NCBI RefSeq assembly: GCF_000283155.1
Contig: NW_004454171.1
Coordinates: forward strand, 13,924,049-13,988,048
DNA: 64,000 bases
Direction of reading: 5' to 3'
DNA from: Ceratotherium simum simum
Lineage: Eukaryota > Chordata > Mammalia > Perissodactyla > Rhinocerotidae
Position numbers and translations under genes: made by a program. A model generated the notes under the pieces. It did no database searches and had not been told where the DNA came from. It was given only the letters and a program-made list of their open reading frames with translations. Below are positions 55,396 to 64,000 of this stretch, piece by piece. Every line of letters starts with the position of its first letter. Positions within the stretch are counted from its first letter, which is position 1.

Positions 55396-55756
55396 TAGAG
55401 TGAAATTTCTGAACGCAAATCCACTATGAGGTGGGAAAGTCAAATCCATTCACCCCTTTTCAAAAGGTAGCTCTTTGCTTGTATTTCCAAACCTAAAATT
55501 AATACTTTCCCAGATTGTTTAGCTTCTTTGGAGACATATGTTTATGCTGGATGTGTGTTAGAATGGAAGGGTCTTTCTTAAATTATAAGCAGTAAGGGTC
55601 AAAGGACCAAATACACTGAAAATTCTGAGCAGTGTGTCAGGGGTTTGGAGCGAGTTTAGACGTGTGGTTCTACCTGAGACAGGAAGGTTTCTGTTGTTAG
55701 CTGGGCCACAGAAACATTGGGATGGAAGAGTTTTTTATCGACACCTCTACTAGGTG
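55396..55756. other. Unassigned sequence
   Basis: Short stretch between an LTR-like repeat and a LINE-1 with no feature recognised. Confidence 0.5.
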
Positions 55757-56530
55757 ATTTTTTTAAACTTTTATTTTGAAATAATTATAGACTCACAGGA
55801 ATTTGAAAAAATAGTACATAAAGTTTTATGGACACTTCATCTAGCTTACCCGATGGTGACATCTTATATAATTGTACAATTATATACAATTATATATATC
55901 ATACATATATTATATGTAAGATTTAGTACAATATCAAAACCAGGGAATAGATGTATAGGTGATACTTTTTTTCTTCCAGTTTTTAAAATTGTAGTAAAAT
56001 ACACACAAAATTTGCATCTTAACTATTTTGAAATGTATAGTTCAGTGGCATTAAGTACATTCATATTGTTTTGCAACCATCACCACCATCCATCTCCAGA
56101 ACTCTTTTCATCTTGCAAAACTGAAACTCTGTACTCATTAAACAATAACTCCTCATTTCCCTCCCTCCCTCAGCCCCTGGCGACCACCATTCTTCTTTCT
56201 GTCTTTGTGAGTTCGACTAGTCTAGGTGCTTGATGTAAGCGGAATCACACAAAATTTGTCTTTTGTGACTGGCTTATTTCATTTAGCATAATGTCCTCAA
56301 GATTCATCCATGTTGTAGCATGTCACAGCATTTCAGTCCTTTTTAAGGCTGAATAATATTCCATTATATGTATGTGCCACATTTTGTTTATCTATTCACC
56401 TGTCAATGGGTACTTCCACGTTTTAGCTTTGTGAATAATACTGCTATGAACATGGGTGTACAAATACCTTTTCGAGACTCTTCTGTCAGGTTTTTGGTGT
56501 GTATACCTAGAAACGGAATTACTGGAAGTA
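55757..56530 (-). repeat. LINE-1 3' end (old subfamily)
   Basis: TTTATTTTGAAATAATTATA GACTC, AAAATACACACAAAATTTGC, CAGTGGCATTAAGTACATTC, GCAACCATCACCACCATCC and GAATAATATTCCATTATATG are the reverse strand of an old L1 3' end. The 159-codon plus frame at 55754-56233 is antisense L1 and not a gene. Confidence 0.9.
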
Positions 56531-56879
56531 GGTGACTTTAAAGTCTGCGCTTTGCTTTGTTTTCTGTGTCTGGAAGCTCCAAATTGTTATCAGCTCCCTA
56601 TGCCACCACTTTTTAATTATCCATCGTCCCCCAGGCCCTCCTTTCCTGTCTGTCAAGCTTAGGCTTCCCAATAGGAAAGCCACTTTCTTGCATATTCTCT
56701 CACCTCCCCTGCAGGACATCCACCCTGCTTTTATGCCATATCAACTTGCAGTTTCTGTACCAAATTTTCTGCCCTCCCTGGTAGACCAAACTCTTCAAAC
56801 ACTTTTTTTGAGGGAGGATACTTGGGAGATCCCGCGCTCTCCTGGTCTCCTCCCACCACACCGGCTACCCTGTCTCTAT
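56531..56879. other. Unassigned pyrimidine-rich sequence
   Basis: Probably further L2 but too diverged to assign. The 127-codon frame (56532-56915) has low-complexity P/S/L-rich translation and no domain. Confidence 0.4.
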
Positions 56880-58290
56880 TTGTGGTCGCTCCTGCTCTTC
56901 TCCCTCACCTCTTAAGGTTGAGTCTTCGCTCTTCGGACTCTTCTCTTCTCTGTCTACACCTTCTCCCTGGAAGGTCTTTTCTAGTCCCTTGGCCTTAGTG
57001 ACTTCCAAATGCTGGTGAATCTCAAATTTATTTCCAACCCAGACCCCTTCCTTGAACTCCAGATGCATATATCCCACTGCCTATTCACTATCTCTTGGAT
57101 GTCAAATAAGCATCTCAAACTTAAAATGTCTAAAATAGAATTATTGACTTTCTCACCTAAACCTGCTTGCCCCCCAGTTTTATCTTTCTCAGTAAATGAC
57201 ACCCCATTTCACCAAATTGTTCAGGGCTGAAATCTGGGAGTTCTCCTTCATTCCTGTTTTTCTTTCATAGCCCATGTTCAATTGTTCAGCAGGTACTGTT
57301 GGCTCTATCTTCAAAATATACCCCAAATATGGTCACTTGTCACTTCCTCTACCACCACCATTCCAATCTGAGCTATAATCATCTCTCTCCTCAACTACTG
57401 CAACACCCTAATGGGTCTCCTGTTTCCACTCTTGCCTTTGGTAGTCCCTGCTCATACACAAACTCAAGTGATTGTTTAAAAATGTAAGTCAGACCAAGTC
57501 ACTCTCCTGATGGAAACCCTCTAGAGGCTTACTAGAACACTTAGCAACAAATCCAAGTTCTATAGTATGACTTAGAGACCGACATGGTCTGATTGCTACT
57601 TTGCTCTCTAACCTCATTTCCTACCACTCTTCTTGACTGCTCCCTTTGGCCACACTGGCTGGCTTTCTGTTCCTTGAACTTGGCAATTTCGTTTTGCCTC
57701 AGGGCCTTTACCACCTCTTCCAGGAAGGCTCTTTCTCCCAATGTCACTGCATCATCTGCATCATCAAGCTCACCGCCCCTCCTCCCATGTTCTTTCTGAC
57801 TCTGACTAATATTGCTCCTTCTTCCCACATCACTCATCTTCTTATCCTCTTTTATTTTTCTTTACAGCAAATACCTCTATAATAATCACTACATTTTATT
57901 ATTTTTTTGTTTGTTTTGTTATTTTTAATAATTTTATTTATTTATTTTTTCCCCCAAAGCCCCACTAGATAGTTGTATGTCATAGCTGGACATCCTTCTA
58001 GTTGCTGTATGTGGGACGTGGCCTCAGCATGGCCGGAGAAGCGGTGCGTCGGTGCGCGCCCGGGATCTGAACCTGGGCCGCCAGTAGCAGAGCGCGCGCA
58101 CTTAACCGCCAAGCCACGGGGCCGGCCCTCTTTATTATTTATATATTTCCATGTCTCCTCCGCTAGGATGTAAGTTGCATGAGGGCAGCTATTTTGTCTT
58201 TCTTGCTCATCACTGCTCCACCAAGACGAGAATTACCTGCCGCAGAGTGAGTTCTCGATAAAAACCGGCAACTGAATGAATGAACTTGTG
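56880..58290 (+). repeat. Long L2 LINE 3' part, split by ERE
   Basis: TCTTGGATGTCAAATAAGCA, AACTTAAAATGTCTAAAATA, TCAGTAAATGACACCCC, GTAAGTCAGACCAAGTCACT, CATCACTCATCTTCTTATCC, then after the ERE GGATGTAAGTTGCATGAGGG CAG and a GAATGAATGAA end. It covers over 1 kb of L2, the longest L2 in the window. Frames are closed throughout. Confidence 0.75.
57905..58129 (-). repeat. ERE-type SINE, CpG-rich subtype, in L2
   Basis: Minus-strand element with head AGGGCCGGCCCCGTGGCTTG, GGTTCAGATCCCGGG B-box region and tail CAACTAGAAGGATGTCC and CTAGTGGGGCTTTGGGG. TTTATTATTT lies at 57895-57904 and 58131-58140. CpG-rich and therefore young. Confidence 0.96.
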
Positions 58291-58715
58291 TCCTTATGCC
58301 TCTAGCAGTTATTTATTGTTGTGAATCAACTGATTTTCCTTTGTTCAATGAATCTTGCTTCATTTAGATGGAAAACATAAAATAAAACAGAATTTTAGGA
58401 GTTTTTAGTTGGATTGAATGATTAAGAAGAAATCAGCTTGCATGGGGGTTGCTTTAGTTTTTTAACAGTAGTGACTGTTGGTTTCCAGTTTGCAGACCAT
58501 CTTAAGCTCTAAATTCAAGTGGACTTGAAGCGACTTCTCTGAATACAAAAGAGACTGGATGGGGCTCTAAGAAAGTGAGATTGTTGACACATTCAGTCTT
58601 GAAACAACCACTCTCTTCACAGTAATTTAAATTTTAATAAGCCATGTCGAAAACTCAGAAGCACAACATGGGAAGGAAACAAACTTTCTTCTTTCTTTTT
58701 TTAAGTGGGCAGTTA
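58291..58715. other. Unassigned AT-rich sequence
   Basis: No feature recognised. Confidence 0.5.
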
Positions 58716-58719
58716 CTGT

Positions 58720-58915
58720 ATCCCAGGTCATGTGCTTTAACATGCATGCTCAGTTCATTTTCACGACTAAGATCTAAGATGGGTGTTATTACCCCTTTCA
58801 GAGATCAGGAAATTGAGAATTACGTGTTTGCCGTAGGTCATTGTAAAAGGCAGAGCTGGGATTCAATCCCTGACCTGACTCATTCCCAAGCCCGTGTTCT
58901 TTATATCTCCTTACA
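58720..58915 (-). repeat. MIR SINE fragment
   Basis: GGTGTTATTACCCCTTTCAG, AGATCAGGAAATTGAGAATT, AGGCAGAGCTGGGATTCAAT and AAGCCCGTGTTC follow the reverse MIR. Confidence 0.85.
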
Positions 58916-58919
58916 CTGC

Positions 58920-59235
58920 CTCCCATGGGGAAAACTAGACTGAGAGTCTCAAAGGTATATTTGAATTACTTTAGTGGGCTATCAAAATTCCAATTTAAAA
59001 ATGAAATTGAATGTTTGCATGTAAAAATGCCACAGCAGGGATCTCTAACCCAAGAGATAGAATTAGCTGATGAACCATGAACCAGAGAAAGAAGGAGAGT
59101 TGACTCATTTTGAAAAACGTTGTCTGCCAACAGCATTTGCCAAGTTGCCACCCCAGACAGAACGTTGTGCTGTGAGAAGTGGGTTAAATGGGAAAGTGAG
59201 GACTCCTGCTCTGAACAATTTCTGATAATGTCAGG
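58920..59235. other. Unassigned sequence
   Basis: Nothing recognised. Confidence 0.5.
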
Positions 59236-59239
59236 CCAT

Positions 59240-59425
59240 CGTTCAAGGTTTACTATGTACAGTTAGTTAGGTTTACCACCTGCCAGGCTCTGTGCTGGCC
59301 CGTATTAATCCCTGTTTTACACACGAAGGGACATGACGTGCTCGAGGTTACCAGCTGGCGTGTTATAGAGAGGTGACTGAAAGCCAGGTCCCTCTGCTCC
59401 TAGGTCTATACCCTTATCCATTTGG
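59240..59425 (-). repeat. MIR SINE fragment
   Basis: CACCTGCCAGGCTCTGTGCT, TTAATCCCTGTTTTACACAC, GAGGTTACCAGCTGGCGTG and CCTCTGCTCCTAGGTC fit the reverse MIR. Confidence 0.8.
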
Positions 59426-59704
59426 ATATATCCGCTCTTATCTACTTGAGAGACACAGAATAAAAATGAAACAACTGGGAATAAAACCAGTTAAAATAAC
59501 ACCACTTACTCTCCTGTAGTACAAGAGCAGAGAGAGTTCCAGTAGATGGTGAAATCCAGTGGGGCTAATACCACAGCAAACAGTTGTCAAAAGTAACATC
59601 TTTTTCTTAAAAATTCTGTGATTCAGAGGAATTACTAATTCATTCTGGTTTATTTTTTTACATTCTTCCAAATTGGTGACATTTTATTGTCTTATCTTAT
59701 TATG

Positions 59705-60060
59705 TGGAACTTGTAGCAGTCAGGATAGATTAGATTGTACTGTGGTAACAAACAGTCCCAAATCTTAGGGTATAAAGCAACAAGAGTTGTTTTCTCCTCA
59801 TATTATATGTCCATTGTGGTTGGTGGGGGGTTCTGCTTGGTGTCATCATTGTTCTCACTCTGGAATGCAGGCTATGACAGAGGGAAAAGAGGGCTCTGAG
59901 AGTCTTATACTTCACTTCCACCTCACAACACATAGGCCATTACTAACTCTTGAGTCCCACCTGAACACCCGGTTGTAGGAAGTGTAGAGAGCTAGAAATA
60001 TTCCATGAGAAAAATGAATGGCTACCACAGGCCTGGAGTGAGGGTGGAGGTTTCATGAGG
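59705..60060 (-). repeat. MLT1-like LTR fragment
   Basis: TGTGGTAACAAACAGTCCCA AATCTTAGGG, then AAGCAACAAGAGTTGTTTTC TCCTCAT and GTCCATTGTGGTTGG, resembles the reverse strand of a MaLR LTR 3' part. Its right side ends at the Tigger element. Confidence 0.5.
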
Positions 60061-60445
60061 TGAAATGCAGATATTGCATTTTTTACAAATTGAAAGTTTG
60101 TGGCAACCCTGCATCGAGCAAGTCTGTCAGCACCATTTTTCCAACAGCATTTGCTCACTTCGCGTCTCTGTGTCACATTTTTGTAATTCTCACAATATTT
60201 CAAACTTTTTCGTTATTATTATGTTTGTTATGAGGATCTGCGATCAGTGATCTTTGATGTTACTATTGTAATTGTTTTGGGGCACCACGAACTGCACCTG
60301 TATAAGACAGCGAACTTAATCAATCAATGTGTGTGTTTTGACTGCTACACTGACTGGCCGTTGCCCTGTCTCTCTCTTTCTCCTTGGGCCTCCTTATTCC
60401 CTGAGACACAACAATGTTGAAATTAGGCCAATTAATAACTCTACA

Positions 60446-62441
60446 ATGGCCTCTAAGTGTTCAAGTGAAAGGAAAAGTCACATGTCTCTTATTTTAAATC
60501 AAAAGCTTGAAATGATGAAGCTTAGTGAGAAAGGCATGTCAAAAGCTGAGAGAGGCTGAAAGGTGGCCTCCTGTGCCAAACAGGTAGCCAAGCTGTGAAT
60601 GAAAGGAAAAGTTCCTGAAGGAAATTAAAAGTGCTACTCCAGTGAACACATGAATGACAAGAAAGAGAAACAGCCTTATTGCTGATATGAAGAAAGTCTG
60701 AGTGGTCTGGATAGAAGACCAAACCAGCCACAACATTCCCTTAAGCCAAAGCCTAATCCAGAGCAAGGCCCTAACTCTTCAATTCTGTGAAGGCTGTGGG
60801 AGGTAAGGAAGATGCAGAAGAAAAGTTGGAAGCTAGCAGAAGTCGGTTCATGAGGTTTAAGGAAAGAAGCAGTCTCTGTAACATAAAGGGGCAAAGTGAA
60901 GCAGCAAGTGCTGATGTAGAAGCTGCAGCAAGTTATCCAGAAGATCAGCTACAATAATTAATGAAGGTGGCTACAGTAAGTAACAGATTTTCAGTGTACA
61001 CCAAACAGCCTTATATTGGAAGAAGATGCCATCAAGGACTGTCATAGCTAGAGAGGAGAAGTCAATGCCTGGCTTCAAAGCGTCAAAGGACAAGCTGACT
61101 CGCTTGTTAGGGGCTAATGCAGCTGGTGACTTAAGTGGAAGCCAATGCTCATTTACCATTCTGAAAAGCCTAGGGCCATTAAGAATTACGTAAATCTACT
61201 CTGCCTGTGCTCTCTACATGGAACAACAAAGCCTGGATGACAGCACTGTCTGTTTACACATGGTTTACTGAATATTTTAAGCCCACTATTGAGAGCTACT
61301 GCTCAGAAAGAGATTCCTTTCCAAATATTACTGCTCATTGACAATGCCCCTGGTTACCCAAGAGCTCTAATGGAGATGTACAATGAGATTCATGTTGTTT
61401 TCTTGCCTGCTAACACAACATCCATTCTGCAGCCCATGGATCAAGCAATAATTTCAACTTTCAAGTCTTATTACTCAAGAAATACATTTTGTAAGGCTAT
61501 AGCTGCCATAGATAGTGATTCCTTTGATGGATCTGGGCAAAGTAAACTGAAAACCTTCTGGAAAGGATTTACCATTCTAGAAGCCATTAAGAACATTTGT
61601 GATTCGGAGCTGGCCCCATGGTGTAGTAAAGTTTGGTGTGCTCCGCTTCAGTGGCCTGTGTTTTTGTGGGCTTGGATCCTGGGTGTGGACCTACACCACT
61701 TGTCAGCCATGCTGAGGTGGTGACCCACATACAAAATAGAGGAAGACTGGCACAGATGTTAGCTCAGGGCCAATCTTCATCACGAAAAAAAAAAAAAAAC
61801 AACCAAAGAAACAAAACACATTTGTGATTCATGGGAAGAGGTCAAAATATCAACATTTATGGGAGTTTGGAAGAAGTTGATTCCAACTGTCCCGGATGAC
61901 TTTGAAGCATTCAGGATTTAGTGCAGAAAGTAACTGCAGATGTGGTGGAAATAGCAAGACACCTAGAATTAGAAGTGGAGCCTGAAGATGTGACTGAATT
62001 GCTGCAATCTCACAATAAAACTTTAACAGATGAGGAGTTCCTTCTTAGGGATAAGCAAAGAAAGTGGTTTCTTGAGATGAAATCTACTCCTGCTGAAGAT
62101 GCTGTGAAGACTGTTGAGATGACAACAAAGGATTTAGAATATTACATCAACTTAGTTGATAAAGTAGCAGCAGGGTTTGAGAGGATTCATTCCAATTTTA
62201 AAAGAAGTTCTACTGTGGGTAAAATGCTATCAAACAACATCGCGTGCTCCAGGTAAATTGTTCATGGAAGGAAGAGTCAATCGATGCAGCAAACTTCATT
62301 GTTGTCTTATTTTAAGAAATTGCCACAGCCTCCCCAGCCCTCAGCAACCACCACCCTGATCAGTTAGCAGCCATCAACACTGAGGCAAGACCCTCCTCCA
62401 GCAAAAAGACTACAGCTCTCTGAAGGCTCGGATGAGGTTAG
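60446..62441 (+). pseudogene. Broken Tigger1/TIGD1-like transposase
   Basis: Starts at ATG 60446 (MASKCSSERKSHMSL), the N-terminal start of the CENP-B/pogo-type DNA-binding domain, and hits a stop after 37 codons. The DDE catalytic region survives in another frame: LLLIDNAPGYP with Asp at 61340-61342 (the family usually has SHP where this has GYP), and LPANTTSILQPMDQAI with Asp at 61439-61441 (the usual Gly after Gln is Ala). A further piece (61921-62256) matches the C-terminal part ([22 protein letters not shown]). Frameshifts, stops and an ERE interrupt the gene. Host genes such as TIGD1 derive from the same family, but nothing suggests that this copy was adopted by the host. Confidence 0.93.
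61606..61817 (+). repeat. ERE-type SINE inserted in Tigger transposase
   Basis: GGAGCTGGCCCCATGG head, GCTTGGATCCTGG B-box region, GTTAGCTCAGGGCCAATC tail and an A-rich end. A perfect 13-base duplication ACATTTGTGATTC lies at 61593-61605 and 61818-61830, after which the Tigger sequence resumes exactly. Confidence 0.98.
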
Positions 62442-62821
62442 CCTTTTTTCGCAATAAAATATTTTTAATTAAGGTATGCCCATTGTTTTTTAGACATAAT
62501 GCTATTGCACACTAATAGACTACCGTATAGTGTAAACATAACTTTTATATGCACTGGGAAACCAAAAAATTCATGTGACTCACTTTATTGTGGTGGTCTG
62601 GAACTGAACCTGCAATATCTCCAAGGTATGCCTGAATAAAAATATCTAGTATGGTTATATTTCAGAAATTATACTTATGGAAAATATGATAAGATTCAGG
62701 TTAAGTATGTGATGAAAGTATTTAATTTTTAAAAGTTATTTTGTTTTTCATTCGTTTAAAAGTGATTTTTAAAAATCATTTTGCTTTTCATTCAATTTTA
62801 ACTTCAAAAAGTATACCGGCT

Positions 62822-64000
62822 CTAAATTCTTAGGCTCATACAACCTCCCAAAACTGAATCAAGAAGAGATAGAGAACCTGAATAGACCGATCACAAGTAA
62901 AGAGATTGAAACAGTAATCAAAAACCTCCCCAAAACTAAAAGTCCAGGACCAGATGGCTTCTCTGGAGAATTTTACCAAACATTCAAAGAAGACTTAATA
63001 CCTATCCTTCTCAAACTATTCCAAAAAATAGAGGAAGATGGAACACTTCCCAAACATTCTACGAGGCCAACATCACCCTGATACCAAAGCCAGGCAAAGA
63101 CAATACTAAGAAGAAAAACTACAGACCAATATCCCTGATGAACGTAGATGCAAAAATCCTCAACAAAATATTGGCAAACCAAATATAGCAATGCATTAAA
63201 AAGATCATACACCATGATCAAGTGGGATTTATACCAGGGACACAGGGATGGTTCTACATCCGCAAATCAATCAATGTGATACACCACATTAACAAAACGA
63301 GGAATAAAAACCATATGATCATCTCAATAGATGCAGAGAAGGCTTTTGACAAGATTCAACATCAATTTATGATAAAAACTCTCAACAAAATGGGTATAGA
63401 AGGAAAGTACCTCAACATAATAAAGGCCATATATGACAAACCCACAGCCAACATCATACTCAATGGGGAAAAACTGAAAGCCATCCCTCAAAACAGGGAC
63501 AAGACAAGAGTGCCCACTCTCACCACTCTTATTCAACACAGTACTGGAGGTTCTGGCCAGAGCAGTTAGGCAAGAAAAAGGAATACAAGGAATCCAAATA
63601 GACAATGAAGAAGTGAAACTCTTGCTGTTTGCAGACGACATGATCTTATACATAGAAACCCTAAAGAATCCATTGGAAAACTGTTAGAAATAATCAACAA
63701 CTACAGCCAAGTGGCAGGGTACAAAATCAACTTACAGAATCAGTTGCATTTCTATATACCAACAACGAACTAACAGAAGGAGAACTCAAGAAGACAATCC
63801 CATTACAATTGCAACAAAAAGAATAAAATATCTAGGAATAAATTTAACCAAGGATGGGCTGGCCCCGTGGCTTAGCGGTTAAGTGCGCGCCCTCCGATGC
63901 TGGCGGGCCCGGGTTCGGATCCCGGGCGCGCACCGACGCACTGCTTCTCTGGCCATGCTGAGGCCGCGTCCCACATACAGCAACTAGAAGGATGTGCAAC
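62822..64000 (+). pseudogene. LINE-1 ORF2 reverse-transcriptase fragment, broken
   Basis: Encodes pieces of the L1 ORF2 reverse transcriptase in order: [18 protein letters not shown] (fingers), a frameshift near 63050, a stop in the ILANQI segment near 63187, [35 protein letters not shown] (first catalytic Asp region), then after a further shift [12 protein letters not shown] with the catalytic FADD at 63628-63639. The normally strict [14 protein letters not shown] motif has become [16 protein letters not shown]. No endonuclease domain or ORF1 is in view. An ERE enters at 63856. It is non-functional as it stands. Confidence 0.93.
63856..64000 (+). repeat. ERE-type SINE, CpG-rich subtype, cut by window edge
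   Basis: GGGCTGGCCCCGTGGCTTAG head, A box TTAGCGGTTAAGTGCGCGC, B box GGTTCGGATCC, GGCCATGCTGAGGCCGCG and the start of the GCAACTAGAAGGATGTGC tail. Nearly every CpG is intact; with 15420, 18286 and 57905 it is among the youngest copies here. Inserted in L1 ORF2. Confidence 0.97.

Larger units (their letters stand above)
60070..62634 (+). mobile_element. Tigger1-type DNA transposon, split by ERE
   Basis: A pogo-superfamily element. Its right terminal inverted repeat is present, ending GCAATATCTCCAAGGTATGCCTG-like text at 62612-62634, but the left inverted repeat is missing: the homology starts abruptly inside the element at GATATTGCATTTTTTAC. Total span 2565 bases including a 212-base ERE plus 13 duplicated bases, leaving about 2.3 kb of Tigger. 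It cannot move: one end is lost and its transposase is broken. Inactive copies of this family are common in placental mammals. Confidence 0.95.

Noticed and set aside
55754..56233. 159-codon plus-strand frame
   Set aside because: It is the antisense of an old LINE-1 3' end; its hydrophobic residues come from AT-rich L1 sequence.
60446..62441. Domesticated TIGD-like host gene
   Set aside because: Early stop after 37 codons, several frameshifts, altered residues beside both visible catalytic Asp positions, and an inserted SINE.
63856..63960. tRNA gene suggested by intact A and B boxes
   Set aside because: The boxes belong to the head of an ERE SINE; there is no cloverleaf with anticodon and acceptor stem.
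3845..63970. Recurring peptide 'VKCA.SAAGG..DPG..P' seen in frames at many places on both strands, like a protein family
   Set aside because: Every instance is a translation of the ERE SINE (3.9, 15.4, 18.3, 44.1, 58.0 kb and others). It is a shared repeat, not a shared protein.
1..64000. A novel multi-gene system such as a defence or biosynthetic cluster
   Set aside because: No functional gene could be supported anywhere in the window; its content is interspersed repeats and non-coding DNA.

Overview
The window looks like nuclear DNA of an odd-toed ungulate (Perissodactyla), most likely an equid. The main evidence is about 17 copies of one tRNA-derived SINE with the ERE (equine repetitive element) layout: a GGC(T/C)GGCCC..GTGG head, an A box near TTAGCGGTTAAG, a B box near GGTTCGGATCC, then a tail carrying GTTAGCTCAGGGCCAATCTTCCTC or GCAACTAGAAGGATGTG modules. 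Several copies have clear target-site duplications. Rhinoceros and tapir carry related SINEs, so the genus is not settled.

No functional protein-coding gene, RNA gene, CRISPR array or clear CpG island could be supported. The open reading frames are short (164 codons at most), overlap in several frames, and mostly translate repeats. The only recognisable protein relics belong to transposons: a broken Tigger1-type transposase (60446-62441), a broken LINE-1 reverse transcriptase (62822 to the right edge), a LINE-1 ORF2 C-terminal relic (43505-45020), and a possible short mariner transposase relic (about 1430-1620). The window is best read as intergenic or intronic DNA.

Layout. 0-11 kb: purine/pyrimidine tracts, three or more LTR-type repeats, an L2 and several EREs. 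12.0-15.2 kb: a 3 kb block without recent insertions, AT-rich and rich in homeodomain-like TAATTA/ATTA words, the best candidate for conserved regulatory DNA. 15-28 kb: hAT-type MITEs, MIRs, L2 pieces and an MLT1-like LTR. 28-36 kb: an MLT1-like LTR split by a MER58-type MITE, and a second candidate regulatory block (about 33.9-34.65 kb). 36-46 kb: several LINE-1 3' ends, microsatellites and another MER58. 46-56 kb: EREs and MIRs in mainly unassigned sequence. 56-60 kb: a long L2 split by an ERE. 60-64 kb: a Tigger1 split by an ERE, then a LINE-1 split by an ERE that runs off the end.

Nested insertions give a relative order. EREs are the youngest layer, inserted into LINE-1, L2, LTR and Tigger copies. 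MIR, L2 and MER58 are the oldest. Repeat family names were assigned by eye; exact subfamilies need a RepeatMasker run.
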